A DNA stretch of 64,000 bases from Methylovulum psychrotolerans (GCF_002923755.1 NZ_PGFZ01000004.1:16280-80279); one strand, 5' to 3'; counted from the stretch's first letter, positions 17,614 through 27,195 are shown. The notes: generated by a model not told the origin, from the letters alone. Numbers and translations: made by a program.

Positions 17614-17841
17614 TCCTAAGGTCTTTGCGCTCTGCTTGAACAGGCCGTATTCTATGAAAGGTTGCTTATCGCGGAAACACGGCGTGATTTTTTATAACGC
17701 GCTACAATGTGCGATAGTGAGGGGCTGCCATGAAAGCAATGCCGTCAGGCCTGTCAGGTTTTAACAAGCCAAAAGGTTTGGTCCGTAAATGTCGGCGCTA
17801 ACCTTTAACTATAAACTTTTCCATTCCTTATCCGTCCTATT

Positions 17842-18450
17842 ATGAGCCAAGCCTTCAGTATCTTAAATCATGAGATCCTTTATAACGGTTTTTTTCGTTT
17901 GGAAAAGTATCGCCTTAAACATACCTTATATGCAGGGGGATGGAGCGCTGAGCTAGACCGGGAGCTGTTTATACGCGGCGAATGTGTGGGGGTGCTGTTA
18001 TATGACCCCAACACGGACCAAGTGGTGCTGATCGAGCAGTTTCGGGTCGGGGCATTAGTGCAGCCGGACCGTGCTTGGCTGGTGGAGATTGTCGCCGGGG
18101 CGATTGAAGAGGGCGAAACCGCCGCCGAAGTCGCCTATCGTGAGGCCTTGGAAGAGGCGGGTTGCGCCATTGAAGAACTGCTGGAAATCAGCCGCTTTTA
18201 CACCAGCCCAGGCGGCACGGCGGAACGCCTGACCCTGTTTTGCGGCAAAGTGGACAGCACGGCGGTGGGGGGCGTTTATGGCTTGGCGGAAGAACACGAA
18301 GATATTCTGGTACGCGCCGTAGACTTTGCCGACGCTTACCGGATGCTGGAAACCCGCGAGATAGAATCGGCGATACCCATTATTGCTATCCAATGGTTGG
18401 CGCTTAACCGGACAATGCTCAGGCAACGCTGGGCGGCCACACCCTTTTAA
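17842..18450 (+). CDS. nudF: ADP-ribose pyrophosphatase (Nudix)
   Basis: A 202-residue Nudix hydrolase with a complete Nudix box, residues 86-108 (GAIEEGE, then REALEEAGC), followed by FYTSPGGTAERLTLF, a signature of the NudF/ADP-ribose pyrophosphatase branch. It hydrolyses ADP-ribose to AMP and ribose 5-phosphate in the cytoplasm. Length is typical (209 in E. coli). It is followed at 14 bases by an NlpC/P60 lipoprotein gene, probably in one transcript. Confidence 0.9.
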   Translation: MSQAFSILNHEILYNGFFRLEKYRLKHTLYAGGWSAELDRELFIRGECVGVLLYDPNTDQVVLIEQFRVGALVQPDRAWLVEIVAGAIEEGETAAEVAYREALEEAGCAIEELLEISRFYTSPGGTAERLTLFCGKVDSTAVGGVYGLAEEHEDILVRAVDFADAYRMLETREIESAIPIIAIQWLALNRTMLRQRWAATPF

Positions 18451-18464
18451 CAGCACGCCCCCTT

Positions 18465-18983
18465 ATGACGAGCTATCCGAGAGTATTATCCTGTTTGCGG
18501 CTACTCAGCGTGAGTTTACCCATTCTGCTGGTTGGCTGCGCCGGTACGCCAGAAAACCAAGCTCAGCCGCCCCAGGCGGTCGCCCCTTCTGGCCGTCGCC
18601 CGCCTGCCGTCAATTATGCCTTAAGCCTGCAAGGCGCACCTTACCGTTACGGTAAGGAATCACCCGAAGAGGGCTTTGATTGCAGTGGCTTTGTCCGCCA
18701 CGTCTATCGGCGGCACGGTATCGTTCTGCCCCGCACCACCCGGCAAATGGCGGCGGCCTTACCGCCCATTTCCAAACATGCCGTACAATCGGGCGACTTG
18801 GTGTTTTTTAATACTGACGGCAATGCCTTCTCGCATGTCGGTATCTATATCGATGATAGCCAATTTATCCACGCGCCTAGCGAACGCACGGGTTCAGTTA
18901 TAGTGTCTAACCTGAAAAACCATTATTGGAAAAAACATTTTACCGGTGTCCGAAGGCCATCTTTACACCGCGCCGCCAATTGA
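18465..18983 (+). CDS. NlpC/P60 family lipoprotein, cell-wall endopeptidase
   Basis: A 172-residue lipoprotein. The signal peptide ends in the lipobox LVGC with Cys25 as the lipidated residue. The NlpC/P60 domain shows the catalytic Cys in FDCSGFVRHVY (Cys73), the His in FSHVGIYID (about 125) and a further His in FIHAPSE. Relatives (Spr/MepS) cut the D-Ala-mDAP crosslinks of peptidoglycan. Expected to be anchored in the outer membrane facing the periplasm. Confidence 0.9.
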   Translation: MTSYPRVLSCLRLLSVSLPILLVGCAGTPENQAQPPQAVAPSGRRPPAVNYALSLQGAPYRYGKESPEEGFDCSGFVRHVYRRHGIVLPRTTRQMAAALPPISKHAVQSGDLVFFNTDGNAFSHVGIYIDDSQFIHAPSERTGSVIVSNLKNHYWKKHFTGVRRPSLHRAAN

Positions 18984-19024
18984 TGCTGGCCATCAGAATT
19001 TCCCGCCCTTAACAGACAGGGGGT

Positions 19025-19597
19025 TTAGGTCTCTTCCCCTGTTAACAAGCGTTCGATATTGGTTTTGTGCCGCCAGAGCAAAAAGACCGTCATCACCGCT
19101 GTGGCGCTGACAATAGCGGGATCGCCAATCAGGAACCACGCATACAGCGACGACAAGACCGAGGCGACCAAGGCCGACAGCGAGGAAATTTTACCGATTT
19201 TATACATCAGCAGCCAAGTCGCCATAACCGCGCCCCCCAACAGCCAAGAAAAGCCCAGTAACACCCCAACCGAGGTAGCGACACCTTTACCACCTTTAAA
19301 GCCAAAAAACACCGGGTACAAATGTCCCATAAATGCCGCCAAGCCAATAATGGCCAGCAACTCCGTCGGTACGCCCAACATTTTTCCGGCATAGACCGGC
19401 AGCAGGCCTTTGAGCGAATCGCCCAGCAGGGTAATCCCCGCCGCCTTCTTACCGCCAAAGCGCATGACATTAGTCGCCCCCGGATTACCCGAACCCTGCT
19501 CACGCGGGTCAGGCAGACCCATTAAGCGACAGACAACAATCGCACTACAAACAGAACCCACGCTATAGGCGAGCGGCACCAACAACCATTCCATCAT
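19025..19597 (-). CDS. plsY: acyl-phosphate glycerol-3-phosphate acyltransferase
   Basis: A 190-residue PlsY with five predicted membrane segments and the three family motifs: GSGNPGATNVMR (about 35-46), GDSLKGLLPV (about 58-67) and GFKGGKGVATSVG (about 102-114). It transfers acyl groups from acyl-phosphate to glycerol 3-phosphate, the first step of phospholipid synthesis, in the inner membrane. The start is one of two adjacent ATGs. Convergent with the NlpC gene; the gap is 41 bases. Confidence 0.95.
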   Translation of the reverse strand: MMEWLLVPLAYSVGSVCSAIVVCRLMGLPDPREQGSGNPGATNVMRFGGKKAAGITLLGDSLKGLLPVYAGKMLGVPTELLAIIGLAAFMGHLYPVFFGFKGGKGVATSVGVLLGFSWLLGGAVMATWLLMYKIGKISSLSALVASVLSSLYAWFLIGDPAIVSATAVMTVFLLWRHKTNIERLLTGEET

Positions 19598-19804
19598 TCT
19601 TTACCTTTACCCTTAAAGACCCGTAAGCCGGAAGCACCTCCGCCGCTTACTGTTTAAAAAAAGGTAATCATACCGGAAATTGGCTGGGCGTATTATTTTT
19701 TGGCTTTGGTGTTGGCGGGAGGATAGGCTTATTGTTATCATGGCCGAATAGGCCAGATACCGCCCAATCCCCATGAAGCCCCATAAAAATGTCTAAATGA
19801 TTGC

Positions 19805-20554
19805 ATGGAAATAAAAGTTAATTTTTTAATCGCCGGCACCCAAAAATCAGGCACAACCGCATTAGATGCCTATCTTCGATTACACCCTAATCTCGGTATG
19901 GCCAGTGAAAAAGAGGTGCATTTTTTCGATAACGAAACCTACTTTACCAATGACCCGATAGACTATTCTCCATATCACCAAGCCTTTGCCCCAAAGCCAG
20001 AACATCGGTTATTTGGCGAATCCACCCCCATCTATATGTATTGGCGCACAGCCTCCGAAAGGATTTGGCGCTATAACCCCGACATGAAATTCATCCTTAT
20101 TTTAAGAAACCCCATCGAGCGGGCATTTTCACATTGGAATATGGAGTGCAGCAGAGGTGCCGAGCAACTGAGTTTTTGGGAAGCGATCACTAACGAACAG
20201 CAACGTTGCCAAGCAGCTTGGCCTTTACAGCACCGGGTCTATTCGTATATTGACCGGGGATTTTATAGTAAGCAGTTGGCCGACATCTGGCGTTATTTCC
20301 CCCGCCAAAATACCCTACTGCTCAAACATGAAGAGCTAAAGGCGAGTCCTCAAAAAATTGTCAATCAAGTGTTTGATTTTTTAGGGGTTGATAGGCTGAT
20401 TGACATCAAGCCCCATGAAATATTTGCCATACCTTATGGGCAAACAATAAGCCCGAAAGAAAAAGCCTTTCTTCTGGAGCGTTTCGCCGAGGAAATCAAC
20501 ACGCTCGAACAGCAATTAAATTGGGACTGCACTGACTGGAAGAACAATGGCTGA
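19805..20554 (+). CDS. PAPS-dependent sulfotransferase
   Basis: A 249-residue soluble sulfotransferase of the heparan-sulfate/NDST-like type (Sulfotransfer_1). The 5'-phosphosulfate-binding loop is AGTQKSGTTAL (residues 10-20), KEVHFFD follows, and the 3'-phosphate-binding motif is LRNPIERAFSHW (100-111). It should transfer sulfate from PAPS to a hydroxyl or amine of a saccharide or lipid; the acceptor is unknown. The next gene, a glycosyltransferase, overlaps it by eight bases, which links it to glycan modification. Confidence 0.88.
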   Translation: MEIKVNFLIAGTQKSGTTALDAYLRLHPNLGMASEKEVHFFDNETYFTNDPIDYSPYHQAFAPKPEHRLFGESTPIYMYWRTASERIWRYNPDMKFILILRNPIERAFSHWNMECSRGAEQLSFWEAITNEQQRCQAAWPLQHRVYSYIDRGFYSKQLADIWRYFPRQNTLLLKHEELKASPQKIVNQVFDFLGVDRLIDIKPHEIFAIPYGQTISPKEKAFLLERFAEEINTLEQQLNWDCTDWKNNG

Positions 20555-21491
20555 ACAAAAAAAGGTTTTATTTTTTAGGGATTATGAAGGCTTTAGCGGC
20601 GGACATCTAAAAGTCTGGAATTATTTCAACCATTTTATTGCAAGGGATTATGCCCCCTCTATCTCTTTTTCAGAACAGAGCTTATGGGATAGCAACAATC
20701 CGTGGTTTGCGGCAAAAGACAAGGTTTTATCTGACATCGGTGCGATCACACCTGATATTGTGTTTCTTGCGGGTATGGATTGGCTAAGAAAGCCTGAGAT
20801 TAAAAACTGTCCGGCCACAACTCCTATCATTAATTTAGTGCAAGGCATCCGGCATAGGGAACCCGGCACGCCGCTATATTCATTTTTAAAAAATAAAGCC
20901 ATCCGCATTTGTGTCAGCGAACAGGTGGCGGAGGCCATTCGCCAAACCCAACAAGTTAACGGGCCGGTTTATACGATACCTAACGGCATTGATTTGCCGC
21001 CGTTACCCCAAGCCATACCTTTTGCAGACCGCCCCATAGACATCTTAATTTCCGGCTTAAAGCACGGCCTATTGGCGCAGCAGCTGGCTGAAAGCTTAAG
21101 GCCTTTAAATAAAAACGTCACGGTCTTAACGGGCTATCAGTCGCGCGCAGACTATCTAAAACAAATTAGCCAAGCCAAAATAGCCGTTTTTTTACCGCTG
21201 CATGAGGAAGGTTTTTATTTGCCCCCGTTAGAAGCGATGGCTATGGAAACACTAGTTATTTGCCCCGACTGTATCGGTAACCGTTCTTTTTGTCTGCCGG
21301 ATGACAATTGCTTCCGTCCCCAACATGATTTTGTCGCCATTTTAGATTCAGTTCATCAAGCTGTCTCGCTTTCAATGCATAAAAGACAACAATTATTATC
21401 TAATGCGAAACAGACAGCGCTTAAGCATAACCTTCATACTGAACAACAAGCATTTTTTGAAATTTTAGACAATCTACCTAACATTTGGTGA
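20547..21491 (+). CDS. family 4-like glycosyltransferase
   Basis: A 314-residue glycosyltransferase of the GT-B fold. The C-terminal half has the GT4 pattern: YTIPNGIDLPPL (about 143-154) and the E-x7-E region LHEEGFYLPPLEAMAM (about 213-228) followed by PDCIGNRSFC. The N-terminal half starts FFRDYEGFSGGHLKVWNYF, with a glycine loop for acceptor binding. Sugar and acceptor are unknown. It overlaps the first sulfotransferase by eight bases and precedes the second by six, so the three are one operon. Confidence 0.82.
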   Translation: MAEQKKVLFFRDYEGFSGGHLKVWNYFNHFIARDYAPSISFSEQSLWDSNNPWFAAKDKVLSDIGAITPDIVFLAGMDWLRKPEIKNCPATTPIINLVQGIRHREPGTPLYSFLKNKAIRICVSEQVAEAIRQTQQVNGPVYTIPNGIDLPPLPQAIPFADRPIDILISGLKHGLLAQQLAESLRPLNKNVTVLTGYQSRADYLKQISQAKIAVFLPLHEEGFYLPPLEAMAMETLVICPDCIGNRSFCLPDDNCFRPQHDFVAILDSVHQAVSLSMHKRQQLLSNAKQTALKHNLHTEQQAFFEILDNLPNIW

Positions 21492-21497
21492 GACAAA

Positions 21498-22343
21498 ATG
21501 AACCATTCAAACATTATCTTAACAGGCCTGCCCCGATCAGGTTCCACATTAGTTTGCCATTTATTAAATAAGGTCAATAACACGATTGCCCTTAATGAAC
21601 CCATGGCGGGCAATTTTCCGGAAGGCGCAACACAGCAGGAAATTTGCGGTGAAATAGCAGAATTTTTTGCCAGTAGCCGCCAATCAATTTTAGAAAAAAA
21701 ACAAGTATTAACCAAACATATCAAAGGCAAGGTTCCAGATAATTCATTTGGGCCTGAAAAAAACAGCAGCGGCTTAAGAACAAACCATCAGATGGAAAGG
21801 TCTTTTATTGACATAGAAAATGAGGTCTCTGATAATTTTACACTGTGCGTCAAACACAATGGCTTATTTGCATTGCTTTTAGGTGAGTTAACTTCATTTT
21901 TTCCCTGTTATGCCATTATCCGAAATCCGTTGGCCGTGTTAGCCTCATGGAATAGTGTTGATATCCCTGTAAATTATGGGCATATCCCCGTTGCCGAAAA
22001 TGCAGACCGAGAGCTTTTCCAGGCATTAAGCGCGATACCGGACAGGTTAGACCGGCAGTTTCACATCTTATCTTGGTTTTTTGGCCAATATAAAAACGCC
22101 CTTCCTAAAGAAAAAATAATCCGTTATGAAGAGGTGATTGAGTCAGGGGGGTCGTCGCTAAAAATGGTAACTTCTGGTGCAAGCAAGCTTGCCGAGCCCT
22201 TGGTTAATAGAAATGTAAATGATTTATACGACAAAGCACTGATGCTTTCATTGGGGGAGAGGTTGCTAAATACGGAAGGAGAGTATTGGCAATTTTATAC
22301 CCCTGAAGATGTAAAAAGCCTGCTGTCTAAAATTATCGGGTAG
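21498..22343 (+). CDS. second sulfotransferase-like protein
   Basis: A 281-residue protein with a PAPS-binding loop TGLPRSGSTLVCHLL (residues 9-23) and the later stretch YAIIRNPLAVLASWNS (about 140-155) as 3'-phosphate-binding motif. Its sequence is unlike the first sulfotransferase, so the two probably act on different acceptors. It is the last gene of the operon and is followed by a clear terminator. Codon use is AT-richer than the backbone, which hints at acquisition. Confidence 0.8.
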   Translation: MNHSNIILTGLPRSGSTLVCHLLNKVNNTIALNEPMAGNFPEGATQQEICGEIAEFFASSRQSILEKKQVLTKHIKGKVPDNSFGPEKNSSGLRTNHQMERSFIDIENEVSDNFTLCVKHNGLFALLLGELTSFFPCYAIIRNPLAVLASWNSVDIPVNYGHIPVAENADRELFQALSAIPDRLDRQFHILSWFFGQYKNALPKEKIIRYEEVIESGGSSLKMVTSGASKLAEPLVNRNVNDLYDKALMLSLGERLLNTEGEYWQFYTPEDVKSLLSKIIG

Positions 22344-22350
22344 AATCGAC

Positions 22351-22400
22351 AGCATTTCAGCGGAACTGGAAATGATCCATTCCGCTGAAATGCTTTTATT
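22351..22400 (+). terminator. terminator of the sulfotransferase operon
   Basis: AGCATTTCAGCGGAA and TTCCGCTGAAATGCT form a 15-base stem around a 14-base loop, followed by TTTATT, directly after the second sulfotransferase. Confidence 0.88.
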
Positions 22401-22423
22401 CTGTAAAGAATACTGACGGGGGG

Positions 22424-23161
22424 TTAGTTTTTACGGCGACGTGTCGCAGTCAAAGCTAACATGCCAAGGCCTAAAAGTGCGATAGTCTCTGGCGCATCTA
22501 TGGGTGAAGCGTCTGAAGTAAATTCAACACGAAGACCCGTAGGATTAGATGAAGGATCAGTTTGGCCTGCCAGCAAGGCATTATTGACAACAAAATCAAT
22601 ATAATTAGAGCCGCTAGTAAAATAGGCGCTTAATGAAGCGAGCGTAAACGCATGTAAGACACTTCTTTGGGTCGCCGCTGTGGCATAAGTTGCCGTTAAA
22701 GCGTCGCCTGCTATAGTGTGTCCATTTAAGCTTATGCTTTGTAATTGGTTGTCACTTGCCCACATCCCGCTAATGCTCGCACTATTCGCGTGATAGCCAC
22801 TTAAATCAAATGTGACACGGTAGGTATAGTTAGCAACTGCTACGCCCATGTGATCGGCTGCCGATGAGATCCAAGAAGAAGTCTGACCGCTAGGATTGGT
22901 ACTGCCTACCCAGTAAGTTGTGCCGCTAGGAGGGTTGGACAGGACACCCGAACCGCCCGCAGACGCACCATAAGCAGTGCCTCCGCTATTGACTGTCCAA
23001 TGGCTGTCGGCAACGCCATTAGCAACCAATGTCGTGCCGGACACTACACCCGTATTGAACAATGTTGAGATGCTGGCCGCTTGTGCACCATCCGCCCAAA
23101 GGGAAAAAGCGACAACCGCTAAGGCCGAACAGCCAAATATGCTTTTATTTATTTTTTTCAT
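22424..23161 (-). CDS. secreted protein with PEP-CTERM-like tail (variant motif)
   Basis: A 245-residue secreted protein. The signal peptide runs to about residue 28 (KSIFGCSALAVVAFSLWADG, then AQAA). The middle is Ser/Thr/Gly-rich and beta-like (SISGMWASDNQLQSISLNG), resembling other PEP-CTERM proteins. The C-terminus reads DAPETIALLGLGMLALTA and ends TRRRKN: hydrophobic helix and basic end of a PEP-CTERM sorting signal, but with APE in place of the canonical PEP. The exosortase/EpsH system would recognise and cleave such tails; no exosortase is in this window. It lies beside the glycan genes, which fits an exopolysaccharide-linked role. Confidence 0.82.
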   Translation of the reverse strand: MKKINKSIFGCSALAVVAFSLWADGAQAASISTLFNTGVVSGTTLVANGVADSHWTVNSGGTAYGASAGGSGVLSNPPSGTTYWVGSTNPSGQTSSWISSAADHMGVAVANYTYRVTFDLSGYHANSASISGMWASDNQLQSISLNGHTIAGDALTATYATAATQRSVLHAFTLASLSAYFTSGSNYIDFVVNNALLAGQTDPSSNPTGLRVEFTSDASPIDAPETIALLGLGMLALTATRRRKN

Positions 23162-23714
23162 TACTTATTTCCTCGTATTCATCAGAAAAATAAAATTCAG
23201 TGGCTGCTAAGAAATCACGATTTATAACAACAACACACAAGCGAACCAAGCATATTTCATACCACTCAAAAATAAATATTAATTGCTTTATTTTTTAATA
23301 TATTAGGGGTGTGTGAAAAAAGACATTCATTAGCTATGTAAATTTATTTGACGCTATAACCGTCATTTCTCCGCGTCCATTCATTTTGGAATTACATGCC
23401 TCCCCAGTCAGATTGGGATCCGTGGCTTTGGTTTTTGCCCTTTTTTTGCCTCTTTTAGAGGAAGGGGCAAAATGCCTATAGCACAGACATATAAAATAAG
23501 GCCTAAACCGCGTAGTGATGATTTGTTAAGACCGTACCCCATAAATACACCGCCGTACTATGGTTATGATACCAAACTATAAGGCGGTTTGCCTACTGAG
23601 ACGGGAAAGCATAGACAATATAGGCTATTATCAAATAGCCATAAGCAAGCACAACGCATTATAATTATTTACATATTTTCTTTATGGCTATGACCAAAAT
23701 ACACTACAACGCCA
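23162..23714. other. intergenic region between PEP-CTERM-like and GT32-like genes
   Basis: A divergent region of 553 bases, AT-rich. An imperfect hairpin TTTTGCCC/GGGGCAAAA lies at 23433-23472, and ACCGCC (23551-23556 area) with GGCGGT (near 23590) bracket a second imperfect stem. A short frame from 23684 encodes about 25 codons and is not supported as a gene. Promoters for both genes must lie here, but I cannot place them with confidence. Confidence 0.4.
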
Positions 23715-24422
23715 GTGAATACGCCCATTATCCCCAAAAAAATCATTCAGTTTTGGCATAGCTTCCCTGTGCTTCCTGACGTTTACCAGCAGGCAATGGC
23801 TGCTAATAAAGCGAATAATCCTGATTTTGAAACACTGTATGTAAATGACGAATTTATGCTTAATCTAATAAAAGATAAGTTTACCCCCTGTTTATTAGAT
23901 TTATATAAAGCCAATAAAATTGCCGCATCAAGATCGGATATGGCAAGGCTTATCCTATTATATGAATACGGCGGCTTTTATTTAGATGCGGCGCTGCAAT
24001 TAAACGCCTCGCTGAACGCCTTTATCGGCTTGCAAGCAGAAATCCTTTTGTTACAACGCGATGATATGCCAAGATACCAAGACTGTCCCGATAAAGCCCA
24101 TGTCTGGAATGGCATGATCGGTGCCAAACCCCAATCCGAATTTATTAAACGGTGCATAGAAACACAAATCCGCAACTTGCTGGGTGGCGATTATAACTAT
24201 GATGTCCGCGCCGCTACAGGCCCTGTTGTCATCAATAGAATGATAGACGCAAGTCCCGATTTTCCGCTTAAAAAACTTAGCTTTAAAACACTCAAGAATG
24301 GCTTTCTTAGTCATATTAGGATAGCAGGCTTAGCTAATTCTTGGATTCCGTTGCAAGAAAAAGGGATTATTGACGGCGGGCAATTAACAGTATTAAAAAC
24401 AATGTATCCTGATTTTAGGTAA
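23715..24422 (+). CDS. glycosyltransferase family 32 / capsular polysaccharide synthesis-type protein
   Basis: A 235-residue protein with the GT32/Caps_synth pattern: IPKKIIQFWHSFP at the N-terminus, SRSDMARLILLYEYGGFYLD (about 72-91) and then AALQL. Classical GT32 enzymes have a DxD here; this has DAA, as in the Caps_synth branch where DA is usual. The late part has an acceptor-like TGPVVINRMI. It probably adds a sugar to a surface polysaccharide. The start is a GTG. It stands directly upstream of polA but has a different coding style, so it belongs to the glycan group. Confidence 0.75.
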   Translation: MNTPIIPKKIIQFWHSFPVLPDVYQQAMAANKANNPDFETLYVNDEFMLNLIKDKFTPCLLDLYKANKIAASRSDMARLILLYEYGGFYLDAALQLNASLNAFIGLQAEILLLQRDDMPRYQDCPDKAHVWNGMIGAKPQSEFIKRCIETQIRNLLGGDYNYDVRAATGPVVINRMIDASPDFPLKKLSFKTLKNGFLSHIRIAGLANSWIPLQEKGIIDGGQLTVLKTMYPDFR

Positions 24423-24470
24423 CATAAAAAATACAGAATAATTTCACTTTTCCTTATCTTAACGCCACTC

Positions 24471-27185
24471 ATGTCCACCCCCCAACGCCACATTCTCGTA
24501 GACGGCTCATCCTTTCTGTTCCGCGCCTACCATGCCGTACCGCCGCTAAACAGCCCTGACGGCAAACCGACCAACGCCATTTACGGGGTCAGTAACATGT
24601 TGCGTAAGCTTATGGCCGACTATGCGGGTGATGTAGTGTCGGTCATTTTCGACGCGCCGGGTAAAACGTTCCGCAATGACCTGTACAGTGAGTACAAGGC
24701 CCACCGTCCGCCGATGCCGGATGATTTGCGGGTGCAGATTGAACCGTTGCACCAATTGGTCAAGGCGATGGGTTTGCCTTTATTGATGGAGTCGGGCGTA
24801 GAGGCCGATGATGTGATGGGCACCTTGGCTTGCCGCGCCCAAGCCTGCGGCCATCAGGTCATTATTGTCACGGGCGACAAAGATATGGCGCAACTGGTCA
24901 ACGCCGACATTATCCTAGAAAACACCATGTCCAATACCCGCATGGATATTCAAGGGGTTGTCGATAAATTTGGCGTAAGGCCAGAGCAAATTATCGATTA
25001 TCTGGCTTTAATGGGCGATAGCGTCGATAACATCCCTGGTGTGCCGAAAGTCGGCCCAAAAACCGCCGCCAAATGGCTGGAGCAATACGGCACACTGGAA
25101 AATCTGATTAGCCATGCCGCCGAGATTAAAGGCAAAATTGGCGAGAACCTGCGCAATGCCTTAGCGCAATTACCGCTGGCCAAGCAACTGACGACCATCC
25201 GTTGTGATCTGGAACTGCCTTTTGGTGTCGATGATTTAAAACCACAGCCCATGGATAAGGCGGCGTTACGGGCGTTACTGACAGAATTGGGGTTTCTATC
25301 GTGGCTAAAAACCTTAGATAACACGGTTACCGATACTCCCGCCACACTTGACCCCGAACCCGAACCCGAAACGGCTCCAGCCCTTTACGAAACCATTTTC
25401 ACCGAAACCCAGCTTGACGATTGGCTTAAACGCTTGGAAGCCGCCGACCTGTTCGCGTTTGACACCGAAACCACCAGCCTGGACTACCGCCAAGCGCAAA
25501 TTGTCGGCGTGTCTTTTGCCGTCACCGACGGCCATGCCGCTTATCTGCCTTTAGCGCACAACTACCCGGAAGCCCCTGCCCAGCTAGAGCGCACCGCAAC
25601 GCTGGCAAAACTCCGACCGCTCTTAGAAAACCCTAACGTAGCCAAGCTGGGGCAAAACCTGAAATACGATAGCCATGTTTTGGCTAACCACGGCATTTGC
25701 TTACGCGGCATTGCCCATGACACCATGCTGGCTTCTTATGTGCTGAACAGTACGGCAACCCGCCATAATATGGACGATTTGGCGAAAGTGTATCTGGGGG
25801 TGGATACCATCCATTACGAAGCTGTCGCGGGCAAAGGTGCGAAACAAATCGGTTTTGAACAGGTGGCGATTGACCAAGCCACGCCTTACGCCGCCGAAGA
25901 TGCCGATATTACCCTGCGCCTATATCAAGTGCTGGTAGCCAAGCTGCAAGCGTTGCCGAGTTTATGGCAGTTATATAAGGACTTGGAAGTGCCGTTGCTG
26001 AGCGTCTTAGAACGTATTGAAGCCAACGGCGTGTTAATCGACACCGCCATGCTTGCCCAGCAAAGCTTGGAGCTGTCCAGCCAGATTATTTCGCTGGAAC
26101 AACATGCCCACGATTTGGCCGGACGCGCTTTTAACCTGGGCTCACCCAAGCAAATTCAGGATATTATTTATACCCAGCTAAAGCTGCCCGTGCTTAAGAA
26201 AACCCCCAAAGGCCAGCCGTCCACGGATGAGTCGGTTTTGCAGGAGTTGGCGGAAGACTATCCCCTACCGAAAGTGATTTTAGAATACCGCAGCCTCAGC
26301 AAGCTGAAATCGACGTATATCGACAAACTGCCGCAACAGGTGGATGCAAAGACCGGGCGTGTCCATACCTCTTACCATCAGGCGGTCGCCGCGACCGGAC
26401 GGCTGTCCTCATCCGACCCGAACCTGCAAAATATCCCGATTCGCAGCGCCGAAGGCCGAAAAATCCGCCAAGCTTTTATCGCCTCACCCGCCCATAAAAT
26501 CGTCGCCGCCGATTACTCGCAAATTGAGTTGCGCATTATGGCGCATTTGTCGGCTGACGAAGGTTTGTTACGCGCGTTCAGCCAAGGCGAGGACATCCAC
26601 AAAGCCACCGCCGCCGAAGTGTTTGGAGTTGAACTAGGGCAAGTCACCCAAGAGTTGCGCCGTTCCGCCAAAGCCATTAATTTTGGCCTGATTTATGGCA
26701 TGTCGTCATTTGGTTTAGCCAAACAACTGGGCTTGGGGCGTAACCAAGCGCAAGACTATATCGACCTGTATTTTGCCCGTTACCCAGGGGTGAAACAGTA
26801 TATGGATAACATCCGCGCCCAAGCGCGGGAGCAGGGCTATGTCGAAACGTTATTTGGCCGCCGCTTGTATTTGCCGGACATCAACGCCCGCAACGCCAAT
26901 ATCCGCCAATACGCCGAGCGTACGGCGATTAACGCCCCCATGCAAGGCACTGCCGCCGATATTATCAAACGCGCCATGCTCGCCACTGACGCTTGGCTAT
27001 GCCAAGACCAGCCTGCGGCAAAAATGATTATGCAGGTACATGATGAACTGGTGTTTGAAATCGCCGAAACCGAGCTGGAAGCCTGCACGGCGAAAATTAG
27101 GGAACTGATGAATGCCGCCGCCACCCTTAAAGTGCCGTTGGTGGTGGATATTGGTATTGGCGACAATTGGGATGAGGCGCATTAG
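24471..27185 (+). CDS. polA: DNA polymerase I
   Basis: A 904-residue PolA with all three parts. The 5'-3' exonuclease domain (residues ~5-280) begins LVDGSSFLFRAYHA. The proofreading domain (about 310-500) retains its carboxylates in FAFDTETTSLD and YAAEDADITLRLY, so it is probably active. The polymerase domain has the motif A AADYSQIELR, motif B region RRSAKAINFGLIYGMSS and motif C MQVHDELVFE. It fills gaps in replication and excision repair. Length is typical of gammaproteobacteria (928 in E. coli). Convergent with the gamma carbonic anhydrase gene. Confidence 0.97.
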   Translation: MSTPQRHILVDGSSFLFRAYHAVPPLNSPDGKPTNAIYGVSNMLRKLMADYAGDVVSVIFDAPGKTFRNDLYSEYKAHRPPMPDDLRVQIEPLHQLVKAMGLPLLMESGVEADDVMGTLACRAQACGHQVIIVTGDKDMAQLVNADIILENTMSNTRMDIQGVVDKFGVRPEQIIDYLALMGDSVDNIPGVPKVGPKTAAKWLEQYGTLENLISHAAEIKGKIGENLRNALAQLPLAKQLTTIRCDLELPFGVDDLKPQPMDKAALRALLTELGFLSWLKTLDNTVTDTPATLDPEPEPETAPALYETIFTETQLDDWLKRLEAADLFAFDTETTSLDYRQAQIVGVSFAVTDGHAAYLPLAHNYPEAPAQLERTATLAKLRPLLENPNVAKLGQNLKYDSHVLANHGICLRGIAHDTMLASYVLNSTATRHNMDDLAKVYLGVDTIHYEAVAGKGAKQIGFEQVAIDQATPYAAEDADITLRLYQVLVAKLQALPSLWQLYKDLEVPLLSVLERIEANGVLIDTAMLAQQSLELSSQIISLEQHAHDLAGRAFNLGSPKQIQDIIYTQLKLPVLKKTPKGQPSTDESVLQELAEDYPLPKVILEYRSLSKLKSTYIDKLPQQVDAKTGRVHTSYHQAVAATGRLSSSDPNLQNIPIRSAEGRKIRQAFIASPAHKIVAADYSQIELRIMAHLSADEGLLRAFSQGEDIHKATAAEVFGVELGQVTQELRRSAKAINFGLIYGMSSFGLAKQLGLGRNQAQDYIDLYFARYPGVKQYMDNIRAQAREQGYVETLFGRRLYLPDINARNANIRQYAERTAINAPMQGTAADIIKRAMLATDAWLCQDQPAAKMIMQVHDELVFEIAETELEACTAKIRELMNAAATLKVPLVVDIGIGDNWDEAH

Positions 27186-27195
27186 GGCGGGCCGT

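Larger units (their letters stand above)
17421..17841. other. intergenic region with poly-G tract and shared repeat end
   Basis: Holds the tRNA terminator, a run of ten G at 17493-17502, and at 17569-17613 a block starting GGTTGCCGTACTTTCGCC and ending ATTTCATGCAC that recurs at 33985-34028. Open frames here (for example 17433-17639) do not look like proteins. Confidence 0.5.

Noticed and set aside
23715..24422. Inactive GT32 enzyme because the DxD motif is DAA
   Set aside because: The Caps_synth branch of this fold commonly has D-A at this place, so loss of activity is not implied.
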